The position numbers were made by a program, and so were the translations under genes. Shown here piece by piece: positions 43,392-52,161 of a stretch of 64,000 bases of DNA. The notes under the pieces are model-generated. The model searched no databases and was not told the DNA's origin. It saw only the letters and a list, made by a program, of their open reading frames with translations. Position 1 is the first letter of the stretch, and each line of letters starts with the position of its first letter. Source of the stretch: CAZTQN01 sp964615765 (lineage in GTDB: Bacteria; Planctomycetota; Phycisphaerae; Phycisphaerales; UBA1924); the NCBI GenBank assembly GCA_964615765.1, contig CAZTQN010000016.1:20945-84944 (forward strand), in the 5' to 3' direction.

Positions 43392-44555
43392 ATGAGCACG
43401 CTGGACCGCTACATCGCCCGGCAGTACCTGTTCAACATCGGCGCGCTGCTGGCGCTGTTGTTCTCGTTCGTGGTCGCGGTCGACGTCGCGCTGAACATCG
43501 ACATCTTCCTCGCCAGCGCCGACAAGTGGATGGCCGCCGAGGCCGGCGCGGGCGAGCCCGCGGGCGGGCCGGTGCGGCGCATCGCGCTGGCGGCGGTGCT
43601 GGTGGTGGACCTGTGGTGGCCGCGCCTGTTGCAGCTTTTCGGCTACCTGGTCGGGCTGATCCTCATCGCCGCGATGGGGTTCACCTTCACGCAGATGGTG
43701 CGGCACCGCGAGATGGTCGCCGTCCTCGCCGGGGGCGTGAGTCTGTACCGCCTGGCCCGCCCGGTGCTGGTGGTGGCGGCGCTGGTGCTGGGCGTGAAGA
43801 TCATCAACCAGGAACTGATCCTCAGCCGCCCGGAGATCGCGCCGCTGCTGATGCGCAGCAACGACGACCTGGGGCGGCGGGATTGGTCGGAATCGCGCGT
43901 CAAACTGATGCGCGACGCCCGCAACCGGATCTTCCTGGCCCAGAGTTTCGACCCCTCCGCCGGCACGCTCAACAAACTCACCGTCTTTGAACGCGACGAG
44001 GGCGGCATGCTCAAGCGCGTCATCGCCGCCGAGGAGGCCAAGTGGCGCGACGGCGGGTGGGACCTTGTGAACCCCGTCGTCCAGGGCACGGGCCTGCTCC
44101 CCGCGGGCGGGAAGGACGGGCCGGGCGGAAGTGGATCGGACGGCGTGCCGCGACGCCTCGAGACCGACCTCGACCCGCAGACGCTGAAACTGAATCAGTA
44201 CGCGTCGTTTAGCCAGACGCTGTCGTGGGGGCAGATCGGCGAGATGCTGGCCAGCCCGCTGCTCAAGCCGGAGATGCGGGACCGCCTGCAGCGGATCCGG
44301 TGGAGCCGCGTGTCGCAGTCGGCGTCGATCGTGCTGTCGCTGATTGTGGCGATGCCGTTTTATCTGGTGCGTGAGCCGCGGAACATGCTGGCTCAGACGC
44401 TCAAGTGCGCCCCCATAGGGATCTCGGCCCTGATGGGGGGCATCCTGCTGTCGCTGTTGCCTTGGCCGGGACTGCCGCCTGGGTTCGCGACATTCATCCC
44501 GGTGTTTGTGCTATGCCCGGTCGCGGTGGCGATGGTGTCGTGGTTGAAGACGTAG
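43392..44555 (+). CDS. LptF/LptG family permease, short form
   Basis: A 387-aa inner-membrane permease of the YjgP/YjgQ family. It starts STLDRYIARQYLFNIGALLA, as usual for the family, with MVRHREMVAVLAGGVSLYRL as the LptB-coupling region, a periplasmic jellyroll in the middle (NRIFLAQSFDPSAGTLNKLT) and three C-terminal helices (SASIVLSLIVAMPFYLVRE; LMGGILLSLLPWPGLPPGF). It ends the cysS-lpt-GT39-PAP2-lpt run. With the longer permease at 38802 and lptB at 24622, the window holds a complete inner-membrane LptBFG set, though the genes are not contiguous. Confidence 0.87.
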   Translation: MSTLDRYIARQYLFNIGALLALLFSFVVAVDVALNIDIFLASADKWMAAEAGAGEPAGGPVRRIALAAVLVVDLWWPRLLQLFGYLVGLILIAAMGFTFTQMVRHREMVAVLAGGVSLYRLARPVLVVAALVLGVKIINQELILSRPEIAPLLMRSNDDLGRRDWSESRVKLMRDARNRIFLAQSFDPSAGTLNKLTVFERDEGGMLKRVIAAEEAKWRDGGWDLVNPVVQGTGLLPAGGKDGPGGSGSDGVPRRLETDLDPQTLKLNQYASFSQTLSWGQIGEMLASPLLKPEMRDRLQRIRWSRVSQSASIVLSLIVAMPFYLVREPRNMLAQTLKCAPIGISALMGGILLSLLPWPGLPPGFATFIPVFVLCPVAVAMVSWLKT

Positions 44556-44594
44556 CGGGGTGGTGGGTCGCGGGGACTCGGCCGCGATGAATGA

Positions 44595-44879
44595 TCAGGC
44601 CGTGACGTCGACGGAGTTGATGGCGCGGCGGACGGCGACGGCGAACTTCTCGTCCGTGTCGTAGGTGCCGGCCTTCAGTTCCGCGCGAACGCGGGCGACC
44701 AGCTCGGCCCGGGTCGACGCACCGTCATCGCCGGAGGGGTCAAACCGATCGACCGCGCGTGACGGCTCGTCCGAGCCCGACTGCCCGGGGAAACGGGCGG
44801 CGGGGCCGATGCGCGTGCTGCTGGACCCGGCGGCGCTCTGACCCGGGATCGGATTGACGGAGGAAGAGAGCGATACCAT
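44595..44879 (-). CDS. flgM: FlgM-like anti-sigma-28 factor
   Basis: A 94-aa protein. The N-terminal half is polar and disordered, and the C-terminal half has the FlgM-type helix pair (STRAELVARVRAELKAGTYD then TDEKFAVAVRRAINSVD), the segment that binds the flagellar sigma factor FliA and keeps late flagellar genes off until the hook is finished. GGAG eight bases before the ATG at 44879 fits a real start. No other flagellar gene is in this window, so the assignment rests on the short C-terminal match. It shares a divergent upstream region with the SPOR-like gene. Confidence 0.7.
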   Translation of the reverse strand: MVSLSSSVNPIPGQSAAGSSSTRIGPAARFPGQSGSDEPSRAVDRFDPSGDDGASTRAELVARVRAELKAGTYDTDEKFAVAVRRAINSVDVTA

Positions 44880-45067
44880 GTGGAGGACTCCGGAGCTGGA
44901 CCCGGCAGGGCGCGGCGTCAACCGGCCGCCCTTGGCGGGAAGTGTGGAGGCGTGGCGCTCCGTCGCGGAATACCCGACCGTCCGTGTCGGATGCGTGCGC
45001 TGGCGGGGCAGGTCGTGGCCCGGCGTGCCCCGCTGGACCAGTAGATCGAACCATCCTCGCGCGGGGC

Positions 45068-45096
45068 TTGAAAACGGGCGGCGGTTGTCAGAATAA
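45068..45096 (+). promoter_or_regulatory. Candidate sigma70-type promoter of the SPOR-like gene
   Basis: TTGAAA at 45068-45073 and GAATAA at 45091-45096, with 17 bp between them, lie 15-45 bp before the ATG at 45112. This is the best -35/-10 pair I saw in the right half of the window, but the -10 is imperfect. Confidence 0.35.
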
Positions 45097-45111
45097 AGCA
45101 GGTAAGCCCAT

Positions 45112-46041
45112 ATGTCACACAGACTTGCAGTTGTCGCCCTGGCGCTCCTCGCGATCTTGACCGCGCTGGGACCCGCGCCTCAGGCGTTCGCCCAGCCGAC
45201 GGAGACCGACCGGCGCGCGTGGGAAGAGTTCCGTAAGAAGCGCGACCAGCAGCGCGCCCCCAAGGACACGGCCCCCGCGCCCAAAGCGCCCGAGCGTGGC
45301 AAGCCAACTGACCCACGCGCGCCCAGCGACGGCGTGCTGCCGCCCAAGACCGATCGCGCGGCGTGGAGCGTGGTCATCGCTGTGTTCCGCGGCGAGGATC
45401 ACGCGCGCGAAGCCCAGCAGATGCTGGCGCGCGTGCGCTCCGAAGGGCGCTTGCCCGAAGCGCGGGCCCAGCGGCGCGGGCCGGCGACGCTCATCACCGT
45501 CGGCTCGTTCTCCGGGCCCGACGACGCGGACGCGCAGCGCGAGCTCAAGCGCGTGCACGCGCTCGATGTGAACGGCGATCGTCCGTACCCGAAGGCGTAT
45601 CTGGCCCCGCCGGAGGAAGGCCCGCTCGACGGGCAGATGCCGCAGTTCAATCTCGCGATGGTGCGCGGGGTGATGGGCCCGTCGGCGTTGTACACGCTGC
45701 AGGTGGGCGTGTACGGGCGGCGTGATCTGCCCAGGCCTTCGGAGGCGGACCTCGCCGAGGCCCGCCGCGCGGCGGAGCAGGCGGCCCTGCGCCTGCGCCA
45801 AGAGGGCGAGCAGGCGTTCTACTACCACGGCCCGCGGATGAGCATGGTCACCGTCGGCGTGTTCAACATCGAGGACTTCGACCCGCAGGTGCCCAGCTAC
45901 AAGAGCCCGCGCCTGACGGCGACGCAGAAGCGGTTCCCGTACAACCTGTACAACGGCAAGGGCGTGAACGAACGCGTCAAGGGCGGGAACGAAAGGCTGC
46001 AGCCCAGCAACCTGGTCGCGATCCCCGAAAGCCGCGAGTAA
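45112..46041 (+). CDS. Secreted protein with two SPOR-like domains
   Basis: A 309-aa exported protein with a signal peptide (MSHRLAVVALALLAILTALG...AFAQP), a Lys/Pro-rich charged linker, and two SPOR-like halves. The first runs AAWSVVIAVFRGEDHAREAQ to TLITVGSFSGPDDAD; the second runs ALYTLQVGVYGRRDL through SMVTVGVFN. The beta-alpha-beta pattern with V-x-V-G-x-F strands fits peptidoglycan-binding SPOR repeats, though similarity is weak. A periplasmic, cell-wall-related role is possible but not shown. The gene is divergent from flgM. Confidence 0.65.
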   Translation: MSHRLAVVALALLAILTALGPAPQAFAQPTETDRRAWEEFRKKRDQQRAPKDTAPAPKAPERGKPTDPRAPSDGVLPPKTDRAAWSVVIAVFRGEDHAREAQQMLARVRSEGRLPEARAQRRGPATLITVGSFSGPDDADAQRELKRVHALDVNGDRPYPKAYLAPPEEGPLDGQMPQFNLAMVRGVMGPSALYTLQVGVYGRRDLPRPSEADLAEARRAAEQAALRLRQEGEQAFYYHGPRMSMVTVGVFNIEDFDPQVPSYKSPRLTATQKRFPYNLYNGKGVNERVKGGNERLQPSNLVAIPESRE

Positions 46042-46073
46042 ACGCGCCGGCCTTCGCCTTCCCGCCGCATTGC

Positions 46074-47522
46074 TCAGCCCGCGAACCACGCCGTCAGGAA
46101 GTCGAACAGGTCTTGCAGCGTCGGCCGAGCCGGTGCGCGGCTGGTGGCGGCCGAGACGTCGAGCGCGAACCACGCTTCCAGGTAGCCAAGCACGTCACTG
46201 ATGGTGACGGCGCGGTCCTTGTTGAAGTCCGCCGTGCGGCAGGCGCGGTCATCGCCGACGCCCGAGCACGACGAGCGGTCCCGCACGAACACGCCCGGCG
46301 ACGGGCACTGGTCCAGCCGCACCACGGCGCACGACGCGCCCTGGCAGCACACCCCGACCACGGCGAACGGCTCGCACAGCCCCGGCGCGCACGCGGCGTC
46401 GACCATCCACACGCCGAAGCACTCGTTCTGCTGCGAGACGCGGCAGTTGCCGGCGACGCAGCAGGCGCCGACGGCGGGACACGGCGACGGCGCGCAGGTC
46501 TCGCCCTCGTTCCACCCGTCGCCGATCGGGCAGTCGACCAGTTCCGTCACGGTGCAGGTGCCGTCGCCCGGGCAGCAGGCGCCCGTCGGCGGGACCAGCG
46601 GCACGCGCCCGCACGCCTGTGTGGTGACGGACAGGATCCACTGGGCCGCGCTGGCGGCGGTCTGGGCCTGCTGCAGCGGCGTCCACCCGGTGATGTCCGG
46701 CCCGTGCCCGCCGTTGTGCACCAGGTTCAGGCGGTACTGCACCGCCGCTTGCTCAAGCCGTGTGGCCAGGCGCGTCGAGTTGGCAGGCGGAACGATCGTG
46801 TCTGCCGCGCCGTGGTACAGCACCGTCGGCGGGGCGCACGGGCTGACGTACGTGACGGCGGATGCCGCGGAGTACGCCGCGGGCCACTGGCTCGAGTTCA
46901 GCGGCACGCCGACGTACTGCACCACCGTCGCCGGGATCCCGACGTTGACGTTCCAGACAATGTCATAGCGACCGGACAGCCCGACGATGCCGTCGATGAT
47001 GTACCCACGGTTGGGCGGCGGGTCGCTGTGGGGCGTAAAGACGGGGACGGGCCGGTCGGCGGACATCGCCGCGGTCATCGCGATCGTCGCCCCCGCCGAG
47101 TGCCCCCACAGGAACACGCGGTTGGGCAGGCCGAAGTCCGTGCCGGTGGTGCGCACCCAGCGCACGGCGTTGAGCACGTCGTTGATCGGCTGCGGGAACG
47201 AGGGCGTCTGCGCCGTGGCGAGCGTGTAGCTGATGCCGACGGAGGGGTAGCCCAGGTCGGCGAGGGCCAGGCCCAGCGGTCGGACGTCGGTGCGCGAGCC
47301 GGAGGCGTAGCTCCCGCCGTGCACCAGCACGAACGTGACCGGCTGCACCGGCACGCCCGGGTTGGGGACGTACACGTCGAGCATCTGCATGTTGCCGGGG
47401 GCGCCGGGGGACGCGTACGGCAGGTTGGGATAGACGACCGCACCGCCAGCGGCCCCGTGCAGGACGAGGGGAGCGGCGAGCGAACAGATGGTCGCCCGGG
47501 CCCAGGATGACAGGTTCGCCAT
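46074..47522 (-). CDS. Secreted alpha/beta-hydrolase (esterase) with Cys-rich repeats and dockerin
   Basis: A 482-aa secreted protein with a signal peptide after MANLSSWARATICSLAAPLV. The hydrolase domain is complete: oxyanion HGGSYASGSR, nucleophile LWGHSAGATIAM, Asp in HGAADTIVPPANS and His in HNGGHGPD. This is the BD-FAE/hormone-sensitive-lipase-like pattern, so esterase activity on plant or polymer esters is plausible. Three ~45-residue Cys-rich repeats follow (TGACCPGDGTC; VGACCVAGNC; VGVCCQGASC), then the dockerin-like pair (DFNKDRAVTISDVLGYLEAW; PTLQDLFDFLTAWFAG). It lacks the terminal Cys found in most sister modules because the codon after GGC is a stop. The chosen ATG precedes the signal; the upstream Met is within unconserved sequence. 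Confidence 0.85.
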   Translation of the reverse strand: MANLSSWARATICSLAAPLVLHGAAGGAVVYPNLPYASPGAPGNMQMLDVYVPNPGVPVQPVTFVLVHGGSYASGSRTDVRPLGLALADLGYPSVGISYTLATAQTPSFPQPINDVLNAVRWVRTTGTDFGLPNRVFLWGHSAGATIAMTAAMSADRPVPVFTPHSDPPPNRGYIIDGIVGLSGRYDIVWNVNVGIPATVVQYVGVPLNSSQWPAAYSAASAVTYVSPCAPPTVLYHGAADTIVPPANSTRLATRLEQAAVQYRLNLVHNGGHGPDITGWTPLQQAQTAASAAQWILSVTTQACGRVPLVPPTGACCPGDGTCTVTELVDCPIGDGWNEGETCAPSPCPAVGACCVAGNCRVSQQNECFGVWMVDAACAPGLCEPFAVVGVCCQGASCAVVRLDQCPSPGVFVRDRSSCSGVGDDRACRTADFNKDRAVTISDVLGYLEAWFALDVSAATSRAPARPTLQDLFDFLTAWFAG

Positions 47523-47786
47523 GGTTCTCCGGCCGCATCCGCCCTCACCCACGAGTGTGTACACAATGCCCGATACTCGGGGGGGGCGTCAAGTTGAAAA
47601 CGGAACATTGAACGATCCGGATGGGATCGGGGTGAAACCCGCCCGAAGCGGTGCGCCAGCGGTCAGGGCGATGGCGCCCGCTATAGTGGCCGAGGCGGCG
47701 GGGGAATGGGCCCGCGGACGGGCCGGGCGAGGGGTTGGTGGGGCGGCGGGCGATGGCCCCCGCGCAACCTGGGTAGGGACAAAGAC

Positions 47787-49358
47787 ATGGCGGATACGCA
47801 CTTCGACGTGATCGTGATCGGCGGGGGCCCGGCGGGCTATGTCGGGGCCATCCGGGCCGCGCAGCTCGGCTTCAAGGTCGCCTGCGTGGAACGCGCGAAA
47901 CTCGGCGGGGTCTGCCTGAACTGGGGCTGCATCCCCTCCAAGAGCCTGCTCGCCAACGCGGAACTTGTGGAAAAGATGGGCAAGGCGGAGGAGCAGAAGT
48001 TCTGGGGATTGAAGATCAATGGGTCTGTTGAGTTGGATTGGGACCGCATCATCGGGCGGTCGCGCGACGTGGCGGGGAAGCTGAACAAGGGCATCGAGTT
48101 CCTGTTCAAGAAGAACAAGATCACGCACCTGATCGGCAACGCGAAGATCGTGAAGGCCGAGAGCGTGCCGTCGGTCCCGCCGGGGAGCAAGGCCCGCGTG
48201 ACGGTCGAGGTGCAGGAGTGCGCCGTCAAGGAAGAACTCACCAGCGCGCCGGCGACGCCGGGCAAGACGACGCAGACGATCACGGCCGACCGGGTCATCG
48301 TGGCCACCGGCTCGGTAGCGCGGGACCTGCCGTTCGCCAAGTTCGACGGCGACCGGATCTGGGGCGCCCGCGAGGCGATGTACAACAAGGAAAAGCCCAA
48401 GAGCCTGATCGTCGTCGGGGCGGGCGCGATCGGGATGGAGTTCGCGTACTTCTACCACTCGATGGGGACGAAGGTCACCGTCGTCGAGATGATGGACAAG
48501 GTCCTGCCCGTTGAGGATCAGGACGTGTCGGCGGCGATCGGCAAGCTGTACGCCAAGCACGGCATGACGCTGATGACCAGCACGACGACGACCGCCGTCG
48601 AGAAGACCGCGGGCGGCGTGAAGGTCACCGTCGCGCCGTTCGTGAACGGCAAGGCCGACGAGAGCAAGAAGCAGACGCTGGAAGCCGACCGCGTGCTGCT
48701 GGCGATCGGCGTGGTGGGGCGGACGGACGGGCTGTGCGACCCGTCGCTGGGGCTGAAGATCGATCGCGGGCACATCGTGACGGACTATGTGCCGAACAAG
48801 ACGCGCAGCGAGGCGATCGATTACAAGACGAACCTGCCGGGCGTGTACGCGGTGGGCGACGTGATCGGCCCGCCGTGGCTCGCGCACGTGGCGAGCGAGG
48901 AAGCGATCACGTGCGTGGAGCGGATCGCGTGGCGGCTGGACCCGAAGAAGCACCACGAGCCGCACCCGATCGATTACTCGGTCATCCCGGGGTGCACGTA
49001 CTGCATCCCGCAGGTCGCGAGCGTCGGCTTCACGGAGCAGAAACTGATCGCCGACGGCTTGGTGAAGGGGAAGGACTACGAAGTTGGCAAGTACAACTTC
49101 ACATCGCACGGCAAGGCGATCGCGGCGGCCCACACCGACGGGTTCGTGAAGATCATTCGCGGATTGCCGCGGGGCGAGATCCTCGGCGCCCACATCTTCG
49201 GCGACCAGGCGACGGAACTGATCGCGGAGATGACGCTGGCGCGGCGTCTGGAAGCGACGACCGAAGAACTCATCGCGACCGTGCACGCGCACCCGACGAT
49301 GCACGAGGCGATCCACGAGGCGGCGCTGGCGAGCGAGGGCCGCGTCATCCACGCGTGA
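47787..49358 (+). CDS. lpdA: Dihydrolipoyl dehydrogenase
   Basis: A 523-aa flavoprotein, slightly longer than usual (~475), the E3 component of 2-oxoacid dehydrogenase complexes that reoxidises dihydrolipoamide with NAD. FAD-binding GGGPAGYVGAIRAA, redox disulfide GGVCLNWGCIPSKS, NAD-binding VVGAGAIGMEFAYF, second FAD motif GVYAVGDVIGPP and the catalytic His-Glu pair in HAHPTMHEAIHEA are all present. Extra length comes from a loop (ECAVKEELTSAPATPGKTTQ) in the FAD/NAD region. The ATG at 47787 has AGGGAC upstream. No E1/E2 genes are adjacent. Confidence 0.96.
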   Translation: MADTHFDVIVIGGGPAGYVGAIRAAQLGFKVACVERAKLGGVCLNWGCIPSKSLLANAELVEKMGKAEEQKFWGLKINGSVELDWDRIIGRSRDVAGKLNKGIEFLFKKNKITHLIGNAKIVKAESVPSVPPGSKARVTVEVQECAVKEELTSAPATPGKTTQTITADRVIVATGSVARDLPFAKFDGDRIWGAREAMYNKEKPKSLIVVGAGAIGMEFAYFYHSMGTKVTVVEMMDKVLPVEDQDVSAAIGKLYAKHGMTLMTSTTTTAVEKTAGGVKVTVAPFVNGKADESKKQTLEADRVLLAIGVVGRTDGLCDPSLGLKIDRGHIVTDYVPNKTRSEAIDYKTNLPGVYAVGDVIGPPWLAHVASEEAITCVERIAWRLDPKKHHEPHPIDYSVIPGCTYCIPQVASVGFTEQKLIADGLVKGKDYEVGKYNFTSHGKAIAAAHTDGFVKIIRGLPRGEILGAHIFGDQATELIAEMTLARRLEATTEELIATVHAHPTMHEAIHEAALASEGRVIHA

Positions 49359-49392
49359 GCGTGGAGAGGCTGAACGCGAGCCGATTTTCGCC

Positions 49393-49415
49393 GCGGAGAC
49401 GCGGAGACGCGGAGG
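49393..49415 (+). repeat. Short tandem repeat (GCGGAGAC)n behind lpdA
   Basis: GCGGAGAC is repeated almost three times in a row in the lpdA-KAP convergent gap. I see no function. Confidence 0.6.
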
Positions 49416-49482
49416 AGACCGCGGGAGCGGGCGTCGAGGACTGTCGGGGCGGTTGACCGGGCGACTGCCGAAGTGTGATGGT

Positions 49483-51642
49483 CTAGCGGAAGATCTTCAG
49501 CTCTGGACGGGCTTTGCGGATCGCTCTGGCGCCGGCTTCCGTAACTCGCGTGCCATCGAGGAACAGCTCGATCAGTGCCTTTAGGCCGGTGTCCGCGCGG
49601 GCGAGTTCCTTCACGCCCTCGTCCCTCACCTTCGTGTAACCCAGGTGCAGCGTGGTCAAGACCTTAAGGCCGGTGTCCGCGCGGGCGAGTTCCTTCACCC
49701 CCGCATCCGTCACCTTGGTGTGGGCTAGGTAGAGCGTGGTGAGAGCTTTGAGGCCAGTGTCCGCGCGGGCGAGTGCCTGAACGCCCGCGTCCGTTACCCT
49801 CGTGCCGCCGAGAAGGAGCTTGGTCAGTGCGTTGAGGCCGGTATTGGAATTGGCGAGCCACGCCGCGCCAGTGTCTGTAATCGGCTCATAGTTCAGATTC
49901 AAGTCCGTGACTTTCCCACGCGTCTCGGGCGTGATCGGCACGTTTGCTCCCAGCTTCAGTTTGCGTCGAATCACGCGATCGATGAGGGCGGCCTCGTGGG
50001 CTTCTGGGTCGTCAATCACGCCTGGGGAAGTTGCGGAACCTAGCTGTGGCGACTGGAGCGCAGGGCGTAGGGCAACGAGTTCGACTACCGCTGTCCGCCC
50101 CGCGTGGTCTGCTAGCCATGCCTTTCCCGGCTCGGTCTGCCAGACATCTGAAGCCTCTTCGCGGCCGCGGAAGGGCGCGAGGAGGTTCAGCCACCTGGCC
50201 TGCTGTTTCTTGTCGGTCTTGTCGTCGGACTTCAAACCGTTCGACGCGGTCTCGGTGGCCGCGCTGCGAGCAAGATCGTTCTCACGCGGCTTGAGCGCAT
50301 CGTAAAGCGGCTCCAGGCCTTCAGCGGCAATCCGCTCGCAGAGCTCGTTGTGCTCATGCAGCGCTCGAACCGCCGCGACCCCGACGCCCGGCATCTCCAC
50401 CAGCGTCCGCTGCACCAGCAACAGGCCCATGTAGTAGCCGCGCCGCCGGGCAACATGCTCGCGCTCCTTCTCATCCTTCTTCCGTGCCTCGAATGGCGCA
50501 TCCTCCGGGAGCAAACGCTCGTCCACGATGAGGGAGTTGAGGCGGCGGACGAGCGTGCGGGGCGTGTGGTCCGTGAAGCGGCCCAAGAGTTCCTTCAGGG
50601 ACAGCACCGCATCGGCGAAGTGCTTCGGGGGCGTGCCCGTGGCGTCGCCGATCGCTCCACCAAGCGTCTTCATCACCGTTTGCTCGATGAATCCCGGGAA
50701 CTCGCGCTTGTGCGAACGCAGCGGGACTTCGAGTTGCACGATCTTGTCCAGGTACCGCTCGCCAAGGCGGATGTGGTCTTCGCCATACCGCTTCCTCGCT
50801 TCCTGCGCGAGGTACCGCGTGATGATCTCGGCGTTGAGCGCGAGAACGAAGATGAACCCCGGCTGGGCCAGAGCGAGCTTGATTCCCTCCAGGAGTTCGA
50901 ACGCCTTCTCGGGCTGGCAGCGGTCCAGGTCGTCCACAAACACAACCAGCCGCGGCGCCGGGTTGCTCGGCGTGGCGACCTTGATTACCTCCTCGTCCCA
51001 CATCGATTCCAGGTCGTCGAACGCAGAGAGGTAAAGGGACTGCTTGATCCACAGCTCGGTCTTCAGTTCCTCGCCCTCGGCCCGCGCAGCATGGTTCTCT
51101 TTATAGTTTTTCTGGGCGGCGCCAACGTCGAATCCGACGCCCGCTTCGGCCTGCCCGATAGCGGGGTTGCCGAGTCGCCCCTTCGCCTCGAACTTCGTCG
51201 ATCCCGCGACCGCCTTCCCCGCGTCCACGATCTTCGACCACCAGCGCTTGATGACTCTGCCCGCTTCCTGCGGAAGCGTCGTGTCTTCGTCGATCCGCTT
51301 CTGGACGGCGGCTGCGATGGTCGCTACGAGTGGGACGATTGGGTGCGCTTCCCGCTCGTAGCGCCAGGCGTTGAAGAAGACCGTCACGACCTGCGGGTAC
51401 AAGCGCTCCCTCTTGGAGTCATTGCTTCGCTGGTCAAGCAAGTCCTTGGCGTGCTTGAGGAGGCTTGTCTTCCCCTGTCCCCAGCCGCCGTAGACGCCCA
51501 CCGTGAACGGGCCGGTCGTTCCGAGGGCCGCCTCGGCGACCAGAGCGGCGTACCGGCGCTGATTGAGTTTGTCGGCTTCGCGCGTGCGGATCGGCTCATC
51601 GTCGATCATCAGCAACGGACGAAGTGGGCGGTCTACAGCCAT
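49483..51642 (-). CDS. KAP-family P-loop NTPase with C-terminal leucine-rich repeats
   Basis: A 719-aa protein. The N-terminal KAP NTPase domain shows Walker A GVYGGWGQGKTSLLKH near residue 55 and the diagnostic Walker B RLVVFVDDLDRCQPEKAFEL near residue 240, followed by DHIRLGERYLDKIVQLEVPL. The usual KAP transmembrane insert is not evident; instead there is a Gly-rich stretch (AGKAVAGSTKF). At the C-terminus there are five 28-residue leucine-rich repeats (for example LTTLYLAHTKVTDAGVKELA) ending at the stop. KAP proteins include PifA, which excludes phage T7 on the F plasmid; a NTPase with an LRR sensor resembles NLR-like defence proteins. A defence role is inference. Base composition is less GC-rich than its neighbours, hinting at transfer. 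A GTG one codon upstream is an alternative start. Confidence 0.85.
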   Translation of the reverse strand: MAVDRPLRPLLMIDDEPIRTREADKLNQRRYAALVAEAALGTTGPFTVGVYGGWGQGKTSLLKHAKDLLDQRSNDSKRERLYPQVVTVFFNAWRYEREAHPIVPLVATIAAAVQKRIDEDTTLPQEAGRVIKRWWSKIVDAGKAVAGSTKFEAKGRLGNPAIGQAEAGVGFDVGAAQKNYKENHAARAEGEELKTELWIKQSLYLSAFDDLESMWDEEVIKVATPSNPAPRLVVFVDDLDRCQPEKAFELLEGIKLALAQPGFIFVLALNAEIITRYLAQEARKRYGEDHIRLGERYLDKIVQLEVPLRSHKREFPGFIEQTVMKTLGGAIGDATGTPPKHFADAVLSLKELLGRFTDHTPRTLVRRLNSLIVDERLLPEDAPFEARKKDEKEREHVARRRGYYMGLLLVQRTLVEMPGVGVAAVRALHEHNELCERIAAEGLEPLYDALKPRENDLARSAATETASNGLKSDDKTDKKQQARWLNLLAPFRGREEASDVWQTEPGKAWLADHAGRTAVVELVALRPALQSPQLGSATSPGVIDDPEAHEAALIDRVIRRKLKLGANVPITPETRGKVTDLNLNYEPITDTGAAWLANSNTGLNALTKLLLGGTRVTDAGVQALARADTGLKALTTLYLAHTKVTDAGVKELARADTGLKVLTTLHLGYTKVRDEGVKELARADTGLKALIELFLDGTRVTEAGARAIRKARPELKIFR
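49486..49911 (-). repeat. Five 84-bp repeats encoding LRRs at the 3' end of the KAP gene
   Basis: Five units of 28 codons. The middle three are nearly identical at the DNA level (repeated gGTGTCCGCGCGGGCGAG on the plus strand), while the outer ones are more divergent. The high DNA identity suggests recent duplication or gene conversion within the repeat array. Confidence 0.85.
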
Positions 51643-52161
51643 CACTCACACAGTAGCAACCGGCGGGCAAGCCCAACCGAGCCCATTTATGTTGAGTCGC
51701 GCCATCGACAGCGGCTTAGTGCAGTCGGTGTTCATGGGTGCGGCTGGATCGGTACTGCCTCCACTATGAACGACTTGCAGACGCCGATCGGAGTGGTTTG
51801 TGATGGATCCCAACCGACCAAGTCCACCCGCGTTGCGCTCGGCTCCGACTGCTCAGAGCCGCGGCCGGTCGCACGATGTGTCGGTGCCGACACGGTTGCG
51901 GCCACCTGCTGCGATCTTCCTTCGCCGGCCTGGGCGATTGGGCACCGTGTGGAAACCAGTGCGGGCGCGGCGTTCGTGATGGTCGATCTTGCCCGGCGCG
52001 GTCGGGCAATGTGAGCGATGCCGGCCGGTTGTCTCACCGTTCACGCACGCACCTGACGGTGACGTGTGCGTCTCTGCGTCTTGCTGTGGAACCGGCGGGG
52101 ACCGCTGGGCATCACAGAGGGTCTGGGCGGCGGGGACGGGCTCAAACGCAGAAGGTGTGAC
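51643..52161. other. Intergenic region without a supported gene
   Basis: About 520 bp between the divergent KAP and kelch genes. Short open frames exist on both strands, but none has a recognisable product or ribosome site. A small inverted repeat, GTGTCGG/CCGACAC with a TG spacer, lies near 51880. Both promoters must be in this stretch. Confidence 0.4.

Noticed and set aside
49486..49911. Regular 84-bp repeats first considered as a CRISPR-like or satellite array
   Set aside because: They are in frame and encode leucine-rich repeats of the KAP protein; no spacers.
51732..52037. A ~100-codon minus-strand frame between the KAP and kelch genes
   Set aside because: No motif, unlikely composition and no ribosome site.
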